This document shows, in pieces, positions 51,918 through 61,075 of a stretch of 64,000 bases of DNA. Positions within the stretch are counted from its first letter, which is position 1, and every line of letters starts with the position of its first letter. The stretch spans positions 1-64,000 of the forward strand of contig CAYNNG010000006.1 in NCBI GenBank assembly GCA_964398655.1, written 5' to 3'. The notes below the pieces were generated by a model. The model did no database searches, was not told where the DNA came from, and saw only the letters and a program-made list of their open reading frames with translations. The stretch is from SFFI01 sp964398655. GTDB lineage: Bacteria > Bacillota > Clostridia > Saccharofermentanales > DTU023. The position numbers were made by a program, and so were the translations under genes.

Positions 51918-52916
51918 ATGCCAAATAATCAGCCTAAAAAGAAATTTACCTTTAACGGCCGCAATATCGCCCTGATCTTGATCCTGGCCCTGGTGGTTTA
52001 TATTGTTTCCACGGGGGTTTACACGGTCAAGGAGAGCGAGCAGGCCGTAATTCAGACCTTTGGTAAGTACACTTCCACCACGGGCCCTGGCCTCCATGTC
52101 AAGCTACCCTGGCCCATCCAGGATGTAACCATCCTCCAGGTCCAGCGCACGCAAAAGATGGAGCTGGGTTACTACCAAGATGATACTGGTACCTACCATT
52201 CAGAAGAGGATGACAGCCTCATGATCACAGGCGATATGAATGTGGTCAACATTGACTTCTTCATGGAATGGAAGATCTCCGATCCCCTAAAATATCTTTT
52301 CTCTTCCGAAAGACCGGAGGCCATCCTGCGCAACCTGCTCATGTCCTCCGTGCGGTCTGTTGTGGGGACCAAATCCATTGACGACGTTTTGACTTCGGGG
52401 AAGTACGAGATCCAAAACGAAGTCCAAGAGATGATCATGGAAAAGCTGGAAGAAAATGACATCGGCATCCAAATTCTTGACGTTAAGGTAAACGACTCCG
52501 AGCCGCCGACCGAAGAAGTGGCCAAGGCCTTCCGTGACGTAGAAACGGCCAAGCAGGAGAAGGATATGACCATCAACCGGGCTGCGGAATACCGCAACCG
52601 CCGCCTGCCAGAAGCCAAGTCTCAGGCGGACCGTTTAATCAAGGACGCGGAGGCTTATAAGTCCAGCCGTGTGGCAGAAGCCGAAGGCTTGAGAGACCGC
52701 TATCTGGCGATTTATAACGAGTATAAGAACTTCCCGGAGATCAGCCGCAGCCGTATGTACCTGGAGGTCTTGGAAAAGACCCTGCCTGGTATCAACGTGA
52801 TTATTGATGAGAGCGGCGAGGTATCCAAATACCTGCCCCTAAAACCCGGCAGCAGCCTGGAAAATGTGGTCGCGGAACATGAAACTCCGCAGGAAACCGC
52901 CAAAGGAGGTAACTAA
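51918..52916 (+). CDS. hflK: SPFH protein HflK
   Basis: Membrane-anchored band-7/SPFH protein, 332 residues, that with HflC surrounds and restrains FtsH. One helix near residues 13-32 (IALILILALVVYIVSTGVYT), SPFH domain about 33-235 (VQTFGKY-type QTFGKYTSTTGPGLHVKLPW), then a long helix rich in Glu/Lys/Arg (AKQEKDMTINRAAEYRNRRL). It lacks the Gly/Gln-rich N-terminus of proteobacterial HflK. Its stop is 1 bp before the hflC start. Confidence 0.9.
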   Translation: MPNNQPKKKFTFNGRNIALILILALVVYIVSTGVYTVKESEQAVIQTFGKYTSTTGPGLHVKLPWPIQDVTILQVQRTQKMELGYYQDDTGTYHSEEDDSLMITGDMNVVNIDFFMEWKISDPLKYLFSSERPEAILRNLLMSSVRSVVGTKSIDDVLTSGKYEIQNEVQEMIMEKLEENDIGIQILDVKVNDSEPPTEEVAKAFRDVETAKQEKDMTINRAAEYRNRRLPEAKSQADRLIKDAEAYKSSRVAEAEGLRDRYLAIYNEYKNFPEISRSRMYLEVLEKTLPGINVIIDESGEVSKYLPLKPGSSLENVVAEHETPQETAKGGN

Positions 52917-52917
52917 G

Positions 52918-54042
52918 ATGGCCAAGTGGAATCCTGACGATTTTCAAAAAGACCATAACAAGCAAGAGGACAAGAAGTTCTCTTGGTCCTTTGGCTATGG
53001 AGAAGACGCGAGCAAGCAAGAGTCCGCGGGCCAGTCGGCACAAGACTCTGCCGACAAGTCCGAGGATAAGGCCAAGTTTTCTGGCTCTGCAGATAAGCAG
53101 GACAAGAGTAAAAAGAAGCCGGGGAAACCTGGTAAGTCCCTCGGCATCTTAATTGCTCTGGCGATCATCATCTTCATGATCTTCAACTGCTTTTATATCC
53201 TGCCGGAAGGCCAGGTGGCCTATGTCACCCAGTTTGGTAAGATTGTTTCCACCAGCAGGGACGCGGGCCTGAAGTTTAAGCTGCCCTTTGTCCAGGACAT
53301 TAATTTCCTGACCGACAAGATCATGTACTACGACGTCAATCCCTCCGAGGTCCTCACCGCCGATAAGAAGGCTATGATTGTGGACTCCTATGTCCTGTGG
53401 AAGATCGATGACGCGCCTACCTTCATCCGTACGGTGGGGGGCAACACCGAGGAAATGCAAAAGCGGATTGACGCTTCGGTCTATTCCAACATCAAAAATA
53501 TCATGGGCCGGCTCCAACAGTCCGAAATTATTACCGACGATGAAAGCTCTCGCGACTCCCTTAACCAGCAGGTTACCCGCTTTGCCGGCAAGGAACTGTC
53601 AAACTACGGGGTTGAAGTCCTGCGCGTGGAAATCCGCCGCTTTGACCTGCCTAAGGATAACCTTTCTGCGGTGTATGACCGCATGATTTCTGAGCGCCAG
53701 CAAATGGCCGTCGCCTTCAAGGCCGATGGTGACTACGAAGCGGCCAAGATGCGGAATGAGACCGATAAGGAATACGACATCATGATTGGTGAGGCCAAGG
53801 CCGAAGCCCGCAGGATTCAAGGCCAGGCTGAAGAAGAGTATATGGCTGTCCTCAAGGAGATCTATGGTGATAAGGATAGGGCGGATTTCTACCGCTTCAC
53901 CTTAGAGTTGGATGCCTTAGAGCAGAGCCTGCAAGGGGAGAAGACCGTTATCTTAGGACCGGATTCTTTCCTGGCCCAAATGCTGTCTGACGGAGGGATA
54001 GACTCCGCCGCGCAGGAAAATACGCAGGAAAAGCAGAAATAA
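52918..54042 (+). CDS. hflC: SPFH protein HflC
   Basis: Partner of HflK, 374 residues. Residues 1-70 are a highly charged, Lys/Asp/Ser-rich cytosolic tail, an unusual extension for HflC. The helix is about 75-95 (GILIALAIIIFMIFNCFYIL), followed by the SPFH domain (QVAYVTQFGKIVSTSRDAG) and a coiled coil (ERQQMAVAFKADGDYEAAK). ATG 52918 is fixed by AAAGGAGGT 7 bp upstream and the hflK stop. Confidence 0.9.
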   Translation: MAKWNPDDFQKDHNKQEDKKFSWSFGYGEDASKQESAGQSAQDSADKSEDKAKFSGSADKQDKSKKKPGKPGKSLGILIALAIIIFMIFNCFYILPEGQVAYVTQFGKIVSTSRDAGLKFKLPFVQDINFLTDKIMYYDVNPSEVLTADKKAMIVDSYVLWKIDDAPTFIRTVGGNTEEMQKRIDASVYSNIKNIMGRLQQSEIITDDESSRDSLNQQVTRFAGKELSNYGVEVLRVEIRRFDLPKDNLSAVYDRMISERQQMAVAFKADGDYEAAKMRNETDKEYDIMIGEAKAEARRIQGQAEEEYMAVLKEIYGDKDRADFYRFTLELDALEQSLQGEKTVILGPDSFLAQMLSDGGIDSAAQENTQEKQK

Positions 54043-54101
54043 GGCTAGCAAGCCGAAAAATACTATGCTAAGATAGTCCGTGTTTCGGAGGTAAGAGAGA
54101 A

Positions 54102-54350
54102 ATGCATGTTTTAATCGTGATTCTAGCAGTTTTAGATATAATCGTCTGCGTTGGCCTGGTTACCCTGGTAGCCTTGCAGGAAGGTGACGAGACTGGCCTG
54201 GGCAGCTTAGCAGGCAACTTTGAAACCTTTATGGATAAGTCCAATGGCGGCAGCTTTGAGGAAAAGCTGCAGAAGTTAACTACCGTCCTGGCAATTTCCT
54301 TCGCCGTACTGTCCGTAATCCTCTACCTGCTTACCGGCCGTGTAGCTTAG
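54102..54350 (+). CDS. secG: preprotein translocase subunit SecG
   Basis: Small accessory subunit of the SecYEG channel, 82 residues, two helices (about 3-24 and 61-79) joined by a Gly/Asn-rich loop that holds ALQEGDETGLGSLAGNFETF. Its place directly before rnr is the usual Bacillota order. GGAGGTAAGAGAA precedes ATG 54102. Confidence 0.9.
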   Translation: MHVLIVILAVLDIIVCVGLVTLVALQEGDETGLGSLAGNFETFMDKSNGGSFEEKLQKLTTVLAISFAVLSVILYLLTGRVA

Positions 54351-54384
54351 TTACCAACTAACATTACTAAAACTAGTATGATGA

Positions 54385-54415
54385 GACTGCCCGCTGTTGG
54401 CAGTCTTTCTTTTAT
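54385..54415 (+). terminator. terminator after secG
   Basis: GACTGCC (54385-54391) pairs with GGCAGTC (54399-54405), followed by TTTCTTTTAT, so secG and rnr are at least partly uncoupled. Confidence 0.75.
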
Positions 54416-54528
54416 GAAGATTTAACACAAGGCCCGCCAGGAGACCGGTATAGCCAAATAAGGATTATGGTTTCAAGCAAAGCTGCCAGCGCAAGTTCCT
54501 GCTTGCGCATTTGTGAATAGGAGTAAAC

Positions 54529-56442
54529 ATGGACAAGTTCGCCAGCCTGCCTCAAGGCTATGAAATACGCTTAGAAAATCAGCGCGGTTATGTGGGTACT
54601 CTGGAGGCTAAGGGCCAAGACCACTATGTGGCTTTAGACAGTCCTGATCCCCGCTTCGGCCGCTTTATAAAGATTGCCCGCCAGGACTTAAACGGCGCCC
54701 CCCTGGGCATGAAAGTTGTCGTTGAACTTACTGGCGTAGTTTCCGAAGAGGAGGCCCACGGCAAGATTATTGAGGTCCTGGGCGATCCCGGTAAGGGGGA
54801 TGTCGCCATCACGGGTATCATCCGGTCATACCTCCTGCGGGAAGCCTTTCCGCCCGCCGCCTTAGAGGAAGTGGAGGACATGCCGGTGGATCCTGACCCT
54901 GCGGATCTGGAAGCAGAAATTACCCAGGGCCGCTTGGACCTGCGCGACCAGCACACCTACACCATTGACGGCCTGGATGCCCGCGACCTAGACGATGCCA
55001 TCGCGGTAGAGCGCCTGGGCGAGGGCTACCGGCTCTGGGTCCATATTGCGGACGTCAGCCACTATGTCCGGCCAAACACCGAACTAGACAAGGAAGCCTT
55101 TAAACGGGCTAATTCGGTTTACCTGGTGGACCGAGTCTTGCCCATGCTGCCGCCCAAGCTGTCCAACGGACTTTGCAGCCTGAACCCCGGCCACGACCGG
55201 CTCTGCCTGTCTTGCCGCATCGACTATAACGCGGAGGGCCAGGTAATCGCTGGCCAGGTGGCCAAAACGGTTATCCAGTCCAAGGTCAGGTCTTCCTACG
55301 AAGAACTGCGGGGGATTTTCGCCGGCCAAGAGCCGGAAGGTCTGCCAGACTGGTTCTTAGAATCGGTAAGCTTGGCCAGGGAGCTCTCTACCCTGCTCTC
55401 CGCCCGGAGAGACCGCCGCGGCGCCCTGGTCTTTGACTTCCCCGAAACCAAGGTGGTCTTGGATTCTGAAGGTCAGGTTACCGATATTTACGGGGAACAA
55501 CAGGACGAAGCCAACCAAATTATTGAATCTTTCATGATCGCGGCCAACGAATATGTGGCGGCCTTCTGCGATGAATACCGCCTGCCCGCGATTTACCGGG
55601 TTCACGAAGACCCACCGGGCGAGAAAATGGACCTGGTCCTGCAATATGCAGAAGACCTGGGCCTGGGCATCCGGATTCCCCGGGATATTCAGCCTAAAAA
55701 CCTCCAGCAGCTCTTGGCCAAGATCAAGACCGAACCCTACGGGGCCACCCTTTCGGAGATGCTCCTGCGGGCCTTGGCTAAGGCTCGCTATGATACGGAA
55801 GACTTGGGCCACTTTGGCCTGGCCTCCCAGCAGTATTGCCATTTTACCGCCCCCATCCGGCGTTATGCCGACCTGGTAGTTCACCGAGCGGTTAAGGCCC
55901 AGCTGGAGGGCAAGAACACAGGCAAGCGCCCCAAAAACCTCAAGCTGGTAGCGGCCCACATTTCCGAGATGGAAAGAGTTTCCATCGACGCGGAGCGAGA
56001 TTCTGATGACCAAAAGATTGTGGAATATTATGCGGACAAGTTGGGCGAGACTTACCAGGGCGAAATCTCTGGCTTTTCCAACTCCAGCTTCTTCGTGCAG
56101 CTGCCCAATACCGTAGAAGGGTCTGTGCTCTACGCCAGCATGGATTCTGGCTACATCAAGTTTTATCCTGACCGCCTCCTGGCTCAAAACCGTGATACGG
56201 GAGAATATTACCAGCTGGGCGACCAGGTAAAGATTCAGGTAGCCAGGGTGGACCTGGAAAGGCGATTCCTGGACTTCAAGCTCCTCCAGCACGAGGAAAC
56301 TCCCCTGCATGGCGGGGGCGGTAAGGCCGGCCACCGGCGCAAACAAAAACACGACTCACATCAGGCTGCCCCATATGGTGGCAGGCGGAAAAAGAGCCGC
56401 GGTCAGCACAAACTGCGGGGTAAGGGCCGGAAGAAAAGGTAG
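54529..56442 (+). CDS. rnr: ribonuclease R (RNB family)
   Basis: 3'-5' exoribonuclease, 637 residues, short for RNase R (commonly 700-800) because the N-terminal helix-turn-helix domain is missing. A cold-shock-like region fills about 1-95, the RNB domain begins with TIDGLDARDLDDAIAV at 145-160 carrying the catalytic Asp cluster, and an S1 domain follows at about 520-600 (YQGEISGFSNSSFFVQL). The tail is very basic (KKSRGQHKLRGKGRKKR). The usual downstream smpB and tmRNA are not here. Its stop is 2 bp from the end of the converging HPr-like gene. Confidence 0.92.
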   Translation: MDKFASLPQGYEIRLENQRGYVGTLEAKGQDHYVALDSPDPRFGRFIKIARQDLNGAPLGMKVVVELTGVVSEEEAHGKIIEVLGDPGKGDVAITGIIRSYLLREAFPPAALEEVEDMPVDPDPADLEAEITQGRLDLRDQHTYTIDGLDARDLDDAIAVERLGEGYRLWVHIADVSHYVRPNTELDKEAFKRANSVYLVDRVLPMLPPKLSNGLCSLNPGHDRLCLSCRIDYNAEGQVIAGQVAKTVIQSKVRSSYEELRGIFAGQEPEGLPDWFLESVSLARELSTLLSARRDRRGALVFDFPETKVVLDSEGQVTDIYGEQQDEANQIIESFMIAANEYVAAFCDEYRLPAIYRVHEDPPGEKMDLVLQYAEDLGLGIRIPRDIQPKNLQQLLAKIKTEPYGATLSEMLLRALAKARYDTEDLGHFGLASQQYCHFTAPIRRYADLVVHRAVKAQLEGKNTGKRPKNLKLVAAHISEMERVSIDAERDSDDQKIVEYYADKLGETYQGEISGFSNSSFFVQLPNTVEGSVLYASMDSGYIKFYPDRLLAQNRDTGEYYQLGDQVKIQVARVDLERRFLDFKLLQHEETPLHGGGGKAGHRRKQKHDSHQAAPYGGRRKKSRGQHKLRGKGRKKR

Positions 56443-56444
56443 GC

Positions 56445-56702
56445 CTAGGCCAGGTTCTGGGGCTGGTCGACGATCAGGTAATCAATGTCCTTGAGGAAGG
56501 CCTGAACCTGGTCTTGGTCTTCTGCCATGACCCGAACTTCGACCGGCTGCCTTAAGTCGAAAGAAAAAATCCCCATGATGGACTTGCCATCTACTACATA
56601 GCGTCCGGAGGAAAGGTCGATTTCGAAGGGATAACGGGAAGAAATTTGGACAAATCTCTTGACCTTATCTACGGTGTCTAACAAGATGTGAAAAACAATC
56701 AT
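56445..56702 (-). CDS. HPr-like protein without the phosphorylatable His
   Basis: Eighty-five residues with the HPr fold signature VDGKSIMGIFSFDLRQPVEV, matching the Ser46 region of PTS HPr. The active-site motif (His-Ala-Arg-Pro) is absent: the corresponding stretch is LDTVDKVKRFVQISSRYPF. So it cannot carry phosphate from enzyme I; a regulatory (Crh-like) role is possible. ATG 56702 follows GTGAGGAGG. It is divergent from mtaB with only 37 bp between. Confidence 0.85.
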   Translation of the reverse strand: MIVFHILLDTVDKVKRFVQISSRYPFEIDLSSGRYVVDGKSIMGIFSFDLRQPVEVRVMAEDQDQVQAFLKDIDYLIVDQPQNLA

Positions 56703-56739
56703 ATTATCCTCCTCACTTAACTAGAGTATTGTAACAGAT

Positions 56740-58146
56740 ATGAACAGTAAAACTAATCCTAACTACCAGTTTACCTATTGCCTGCACAGCTTTGGCTGCA
56801 AGTCCAACGCCTATGAGTCGGAAGCCGTGGGCCAGTTTTATGCTGACCAGGGCGGCCAGGAGGTGGTGGACAACCAGCAGGCCGACCTTATTGTCTTTAA
56901 TACCTGCACTGTCACGGCAGAGGCAGGCCGCAAAGCCAGGCAGGCCCTGCGCCGAGCCCGCAAGGAGGCTCCCGAGGCCAGCTTGGTCGTCATGGGCTGC
57001 TATAGCCAGCTGGAGGAAGCGGAAGGCCTGGCGGACTTCTGGGGCGGGACGGACGGCCGTCTGGCCCTGGCCCAGGAGGCCCTAGCGGCCTGGCGGGCCA
57101 AGCAGGACCCCAGCAATTTTGCCCAGGCCCCCACTGGCCCCCAGAGATCTACGTCCTACGAAGACCTGGGCCAGGTCCGCCGGCAAAAGGAAACCCGGGC
57201 CCAGATTAAAATTGCCGACGGCTGTAACCAGCACTGCACCTACTGCGCGATCCGCCTAGCCCGCGGCCCCCTGCGCAGCCGAGACCGGGAGGCTATCTTG
57301 GCGGAGGCCCGCCAGCTGGTAGAGGCTGGGCACCGGGAACTGGTCCTCACCGCGACCAATATCACAGCCTTTGAGGCGGACAAGGGTCGGAACAGCCTGG
57401 CCCTGGCAGAGCTCTTGACGGACCTCGCAGACCTGCCCGGCCTGGGCCGTCTCCGCCTGGGCTCCCTGGAACCGCAGGCCTTGACCCCAGAGCTGGTGGC
57501 CGCCCTGGGCCAAAACCCCAAGCTCTGCCCCCAGTTCCATGTCTCCCTGCAGTCCGGCAGCGACAAGGTCTTAAAACTCATGGGCCGGGGCCACACCCAA
57601 GCTGACTACCGGGCCATGGTAGAGGCCCTCCGCCAGCACTTCCCCGATCCCGCGATCACCACGGACCTCATGGTGGGCTTTCCCGGGGAAGAAGAGGAAG
57701 ACTTCCAGGCCAGCTATGACTTTGCCCAGGAGATGGCCTTCGCCCGCATACATATTTTCCGCTACTCTGCCAGGCCTAACACGCCAGCTGCCCGCCTGCC
57801 CCAGGTAGACGAGCCTGTAAAGAAGGACCGGGCTGAACGCCTAGAAGATCTGGCGCAAAAGTTGGCGGCGGCCAATGCGGCTAAATACCTGGGCAGGGAA
57901 GTGGAGGTCATCTTAGAGCAGCCGGTAGACCTCGCGGACCGGCGGGCTTACCAAACTTTGCCAGACGTTCCGGCCTTTTCAGGCTACACCGCCCACTACC
58001 TGCCTGCCCAAGTCTATTTCTCCCCAGCGGGAGAAGGAACGCGCGGCCAACAGGGCGGCCTGTGGCGGGCAAAAGTGGAGGCCCTGGCAGGCGAGACCTT
58101 GATCTGCAAACCCTTGAGCCTTATGTGCTCGCCCCTCCAGGCGTAA
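56740..58146 (+). CDS. mtaB: tRNA t6A37 methylthiotransferase MtaB
   Basis: Radical SAM enzyme that turns t6A37 into ms2t6A37 in tRNA, 468 residues. The N-terminal cluster domain starts SFGCKSNAYES (Cys20) with FNTCTVT and VMGCYSQ; radical SAM motif CNQHCTYC is in DGCNQHCTYCAIRLARG; GSLEPQ and SLQSGSDKVLKLMGRGH follow, and a TRAM-like tail closes it. ATG 56740 lacks a clear ribosome site; with only 37 bp shared with the divergent gene, the leader is very short. Codon use is strongly GC-rich. Confidence 0.92.
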   Translation: MNSKTNPNYQFTYCLHSFGCKSNAYESEAVGQFYADQGGQEVVDNQQADLIVFNTCTVTAEAGRKARQALRRARKEAPEASLVVMGCYSQLEEAEGLADFWGGTDGRLALAQEALAAWRAKQDPSNFAQAPTGPQRSTSYEDLGQVRRQKETRAQIKIADGCNQHCTYCAIRLARGPLRSRDREAILAEARQLVEAGHRELVLTATNITAFEADKGRNSLALAELLTDLADLPGLGRLRLGSLEPQALTPELVAALGQNPKLCPQFHVSLQSGSDKVLKLMGRGHTQADYRAMVEALRQHFPDPAITTDLMVGFPGEEEEDFQASYDFAQEMAFARIHIFRYSARPNTPAARLPQVDEPVKKDRAERLEDLAQKLAAANAAKYLGREVEVILEQPVDLADRRAYQTLPDVPAFSGYTAHYLPAQVYFSPAGEGTRGQQGGLWRAKVEALAGETLICKPLSLMCSPLQA

Positions 58147-58244
58147 AGTATTATCATAGGGTGAGCAAAGAATTTTCAAAAACCTCGGCAGGCCTGGCCC
58201 CCAGTAGGATCCAGAAATGCTGAACTTAGAAAGTAGGTATCTGC

Positions 58245-59747
58245 ATGCCTTGTACCACCATACTCGTAGGTAAACTCGCCTCTTATGACGGGTCCACCCT
58301 GGTTGCCCGCAACGAAGACTCCGGCGCTGGCGCCTATAATCCCAAGAATTTCCGGGTAGTTCAGCCCGAGGACCAGCCCCGCCACTACAAGGCTGTCCTC
58401 TCTAAACTTGAGCTGGACCTGCCTGACGATCCCCAGCGCTATACCGTTATGCCCAATGCCACCCCGGAGGAAGGTATTTGGGGTGCCTGCGGCTTTAACG
58501 ACTCCAATGTCTTCATGACCGCTACAGAAACCCTGACCTCTAACGAAAGGGTCCAGGGCGCCGATCCTCTGGTTATGTATAAAAAGGCTCAAGGCCAGGA
58601 AGGTGACCCGGATTACCAGCCGGAACAAGTAGGCGGTATTGGAGAAGAGGACATGGTTACCCTGGTCCTGCCCTACATTAAATCTGCCCGCGAGGGTGTC
58701 CTGCGCCTGGGCAGCCTGGTTGAAGAATATGGTACCTGTGAGATGAACGGGATCGCCTTCTCGGATGTGGAAGAAATTTGGTGGCTGGAAACGGTCGGCG
58801 GCCATAACTGGATTGCCCGCCGGGTTCCCGACGAATGCTATGTGATCATGCCCAACCAGCTGGGTCTGGATTACTTTGACCTGGACGACGCCTATGGCGA
58901 ACAGGTGGACTACCTCTGCTCTGAAGGTCTCCAAGACCTGATTGACGACTATCATCTGGACTTATCCATGGACGGCACGCTTAACCCCCGGGATGCCTTC
59001 GGGTCCCACAGCGACGCAGACCATGTCTACAACACACCCCGGGCTTGGGTTTTGCAGCGTTACCTCAGCCCCAGCGCCGCCCTTTGGGATGGTCCTGACG
59101 CGGACTACCGTCCGGAATCTGACGACCTGCCCTGGTGCCTGGAACCTGACCGCCTCATCACGGTGGAGGATGTTAAGTACACCATGTCCCACCACTTCCA
59201 GGGCACTCCCTATGACCCCTATGGCAAGCACGGCGGCGAGGAGACCAAGGGTAAGTACCGTCCGATCGGCATCAACCGCAACAACTTCCTGGGCCTGGGC
59301 CAAATCCGCCCCAACCAGCCGGAAGCTATCCAGTGCCTGGAATGGCTGGCCCTGGGTTCCAACATCTTTAACGCCATGATGCCCTTCTACGCCAATGTTG
59401 ATACCACGCCCGACTATCTGGCCCAAACCGACCACCTGGTGACCACCGAGAGCTTCTACTGGGTTAACCGCCTGATCGCGGCCCTGGCAGACGCCCACTA
59501 TAGCGAATGCAGCAACCTGATTGAGCGTTACCAGATCAAGCTCCAGTCTAAGGGTTGGGAAATTATCCACCGCTACGACCAGGGTTATGATCCTACCTGG
59601 GACCCGGAAACCACGCGGGCTTACCTGGCCAAGGCTAATGAGGAAATTGCCGCAGAAGCCAAGAAGGCCAGCTACGAGCTCTTAGACAAGGTCCTGGTCG
59701 CGGCTTCAGATAACATGAAGTGCGCCTACAAACGCTCAGATGCCTAA
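58245..59747 (+). CDS. pepD: C69 family dipeptidase
   Basis: Ntn-hydrolase of the PepD/U34 family, 500 residues. Cys3 in MPCTTILVGK is the nucleophile expected at the start after Met/pro-residue removal; DGSTLVARNEDSG follows. There is no signal peptide, so it acts in the cytosol on short peptides. Later family segments such as GTCEMNGIAFSDVEEIWWLE and WVARRVP-like WIARRVPDE are present. ATG 58245 has AAGTAGG upstream. The last codons and stop fall in the first unit of a 16-bp repeat. Confidence 0.92.
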   Translation: MPCTTILVGKLASYDGSTLVARNEDSGAGAYNPKNFRVVQPEDQPRHYKAVLSKLELDLPDDPQRYTVMPNATPEEGIWGACGFNDSNVFMTATETLTSNERVQGADPLVMYKKAQGQEGDPDYQPEQVGGIGEEDMVTLVLPYIKSAREGVLRLGSLVEEYGTCEMNGIAFSDVEEIWWLETVGGHNWIARRVPDECYVIMPNQLGLDYFDLDDAYGEQVDYLCSEGLQDLIDDYHLDLSMDGTLNPRDAFGSHSDADHVYNTPRAWVLQRYLSPSAALWDGPDADYRPESDDLPWCLEPDRLITVEDVKYTMSHHFQGTPYDPYGKHGGEETKGKYRPIGINRNNFLGLGQIRPNQPEAIQCLEWLALGSNIFNAMMPFYANVDTTPDYLAQTDHLVTTESFYWVNRLIAALADAHYSECSNLIERYQIKLQSKGWEIIHRYDQGYDPTWDPETTRAYLAKANEEIAAEAKKASYELLDKVLVAASDNMKCAYKRSDA

Positions 59748-59801
59748 AGCAACAGATGCGTATAGCAATAGGTGCCTAGAGCAGCAGATGTCTAAGATAG
59801 C
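59738..59801 (+). repeat. 16-bp tandem repeat, four units
   Basis: AGATGCCTAAAGCAAC (59738), AGATGCGTATAGCAAT (59754), AGGTGCCTAGAGCAGC (59770), AGATGTCTAAGATAGC (59786): exact 16-bp period. Unit 1 includes the pepD stop codon; the array ends 7 bp before the converging ruvX gene. Confidence 0.85.
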
Positions 59802-59807
59802 AGAGAT

Positions 59808-60236
59808 TTAATTTTTACTGTTGAGATAATCTTGCAGAATAATTTCGGCCGCAATCTGGTCTATGACCTTTTTGCGGTCTTTTTCTTTGACTTTGGTTTG
59901 CCGCATGATTTCTTCGGCCAGGATAGAAGTATAGCGCTCGTCCTGCCAAATAATTTCCAGGCCGGTAGCTGCGGCGAGGTCTGCGCCAAAACGCCGGGTA
60001 TCTGCTTCCCGCTCTCCCGGCTCGTCATCGGTCCGCAAGGGCAGCCCCAAGACAATTTTTGCCACCTCGTAGGTTTGGCAGAGTTCCTGGACACGGGCAA
60101 TAACCCTTTCGTCTGAGCCCTGCCGTTCAATAGTTTCCAAACGGCGGGCCAGCATACCCAGGGGGTCAGAAATGGCCACGCCCACCCGGACGGTGCCATA
60201 GTCTAAAGCTAAAATACGGGAGAAATTAGTTGCCAC
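59808..60236 (-). CDS. ruvX: RuvX/YqgF Holliday junction resolvase-like protein
   Basis: RNase H-fold nuclease-like protein, 142 residues, involved in pre-16S rRNA 5' maturation in bacteria. Motifs ILALDYGTVRVGVAISDPLG, IVLGLPLR and QDERYTSILAE are all in place. Start GTG 60236 overlaps the end of ireB by 11 bp; the longer reading to ATG 60356 would lie inside ireB in another frame. Co-transcribed with ireB. Confidence 0.92.
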   Translation of the reverse strand: MATNFSRILALDYGTVRVGVAISDPLGMLARRLETIERQGSDERVIARVQELCQTYEVAKIVLGLPLRTDDEPGEREADTRRFGADLAAATGLEIIWQDERYTSILAEEIMRQTKVKEKDRKKVIDQIAAEIILQDYLNSKN

Positions 60237-60489
60237 TATGGAGATTTTCGATGTAGTCGTTGATGATGACTTCCAGGAGCTCATCGCGTTCCATTTGACG
60301 GATGGTGGCCCGTGCTCCCTTGTGGTTGGTGATATAGGTGGGATCGCCAGAGACAAAATAGCCCACTAGTTGGTTGATGGGGTTATAGCCCTTCTCTTCC
60401 AAGGCGGACATTACCTCTGACATTATCTCTCCGGCTTGCTTTTTGCGGTCACCGCCTAAAACGAAGCGGGCAGTTTCACTATTTGTCAT
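60226..60489 (-). CDS. ireB: IreB family regulatory phosphoprotein
   Basis: Eighty-seven residues (UPF0297). Conserved ARFVLGGDRKKQAGEIM and GYNPINQLVGYFVSGDPTYI. In Enterococcus IreB is a target of the PASTA kinase IreK and modulates cell-wall stress tolerance. GGGAGG lies before ATG 60489. It heads a two-gene unit with ruvX; alaS, often found upstream in other Bacillota, is not next to it. Confidence 0.93.
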   Translation of the reverse strand: MTNSETARFVLGGDRKKQAGEIMSEVMSALEEKGYNPINQLVGYFVSGDPTYITNHKGARATIRQMERDELLEVIINDYIENLHSGN

Positions 60490-60588
60490 AGCGGCCTCCC
60501 TTATCTAGTTGATCTTATCAATTCTAACATAAATGCCCTGGGACTTTCAGCAGGCAGGGGGCCCAGACATTAATAGTAAGTAAGCCTA

Positions 60589-60597
60589 TGTTATAAT
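60589..60597 (+). promoter_or_regulatory. extended -10 promoter for the DUF1292 genes
   Basis: TGTTATAAT is an extended -10 (TG-N-TATAAT), 75 bp before the first DUF1292 start; no strong -35 is visible. The spacer 60490-60671 separates divergent transcripts. Confidence 0.5.
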
Positions 60598-60671
60598 TTC
60601 CTCAGTTGGGAAAGCCTAGCATACCCGGCAAATAAGCTTGCAGCGCGAGAGCGCGGAGATAGGAGATTCCT

Positions 60672-61073
60672 ATGAATTTTTATATGCACCCTTTCTTTGA
60701 TCACGACGACCACAAATGTGGCGACCCTCACTGTGACCATGACCATTTCGATGATGATGACATAGAAGAATCCGACCCCATCCTGGAACTGGAAGACCCT
60801 GAAACCGGCGAAACCTTCAGCTTTTTCTTGGCTGACCAATTCGACTTTGAGGACGAAGAGTACGCCGTTCTGGTACCTGACGACGAAGATGCGGAAGAAT
60901 ACTTCATTGCCCGTATGGGTTTTGACGACAACGACGAAGCCTATATTGAGACCCTGGCTGAAGACGAAATCGATAAGATCTACGATGCCTACGAGCAAAT
61001 CCTCGATGAATTCTTTGACGAAGATGAGGATGGCGACGAAGCTGACGAGGATGCTGAGGACGACGAGGACTAG
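60672..61073 (+). CDS. DUF1292 family protein, very acidic
   Basis: A 133-residue cytosolic protein with the DUF1292 core ELEDPETGETFSFFLADQFDF, EYAVLVPDDEDAEEYFIARM and a final Asp/Glu-only tail. The N-terminus is His/Asp-rich (FFDHDDHKCGDPHCDHDH), a possible metal site. DUF1292 genes normally follow ireB-ruvX on the same strand; here they are divergent from them. ATG 60672 follows GATAGGAGA. Function unknown. Confidence 0.85.
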   Translation: MNFYMHPFFDHDDHKCGDPHCDHDHFDDDDIEESDPILELEDPETGETFSFFLADQFDFEDEEYAVLVPDDEDAEEYFIARMGFDDNDEAYIETLAEDEIDKIYDAYEQILDEFFDEDEDGDEADEDAEDDED

Positions 61074-61075
61074 GC

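Noticed and set aside
55357..56352. 331-residue antisense frame inside rnr
   Set aside because: It is a shadow of a GC-rich gene; RNase R motifs are intact on the plus strand.
60236..60356. Longer RuvX start at 60356
   Set aside because: The added 40 residues are an out-of-frame reading of ireB and are Ser/Thr-rich without likeness to RuvX.
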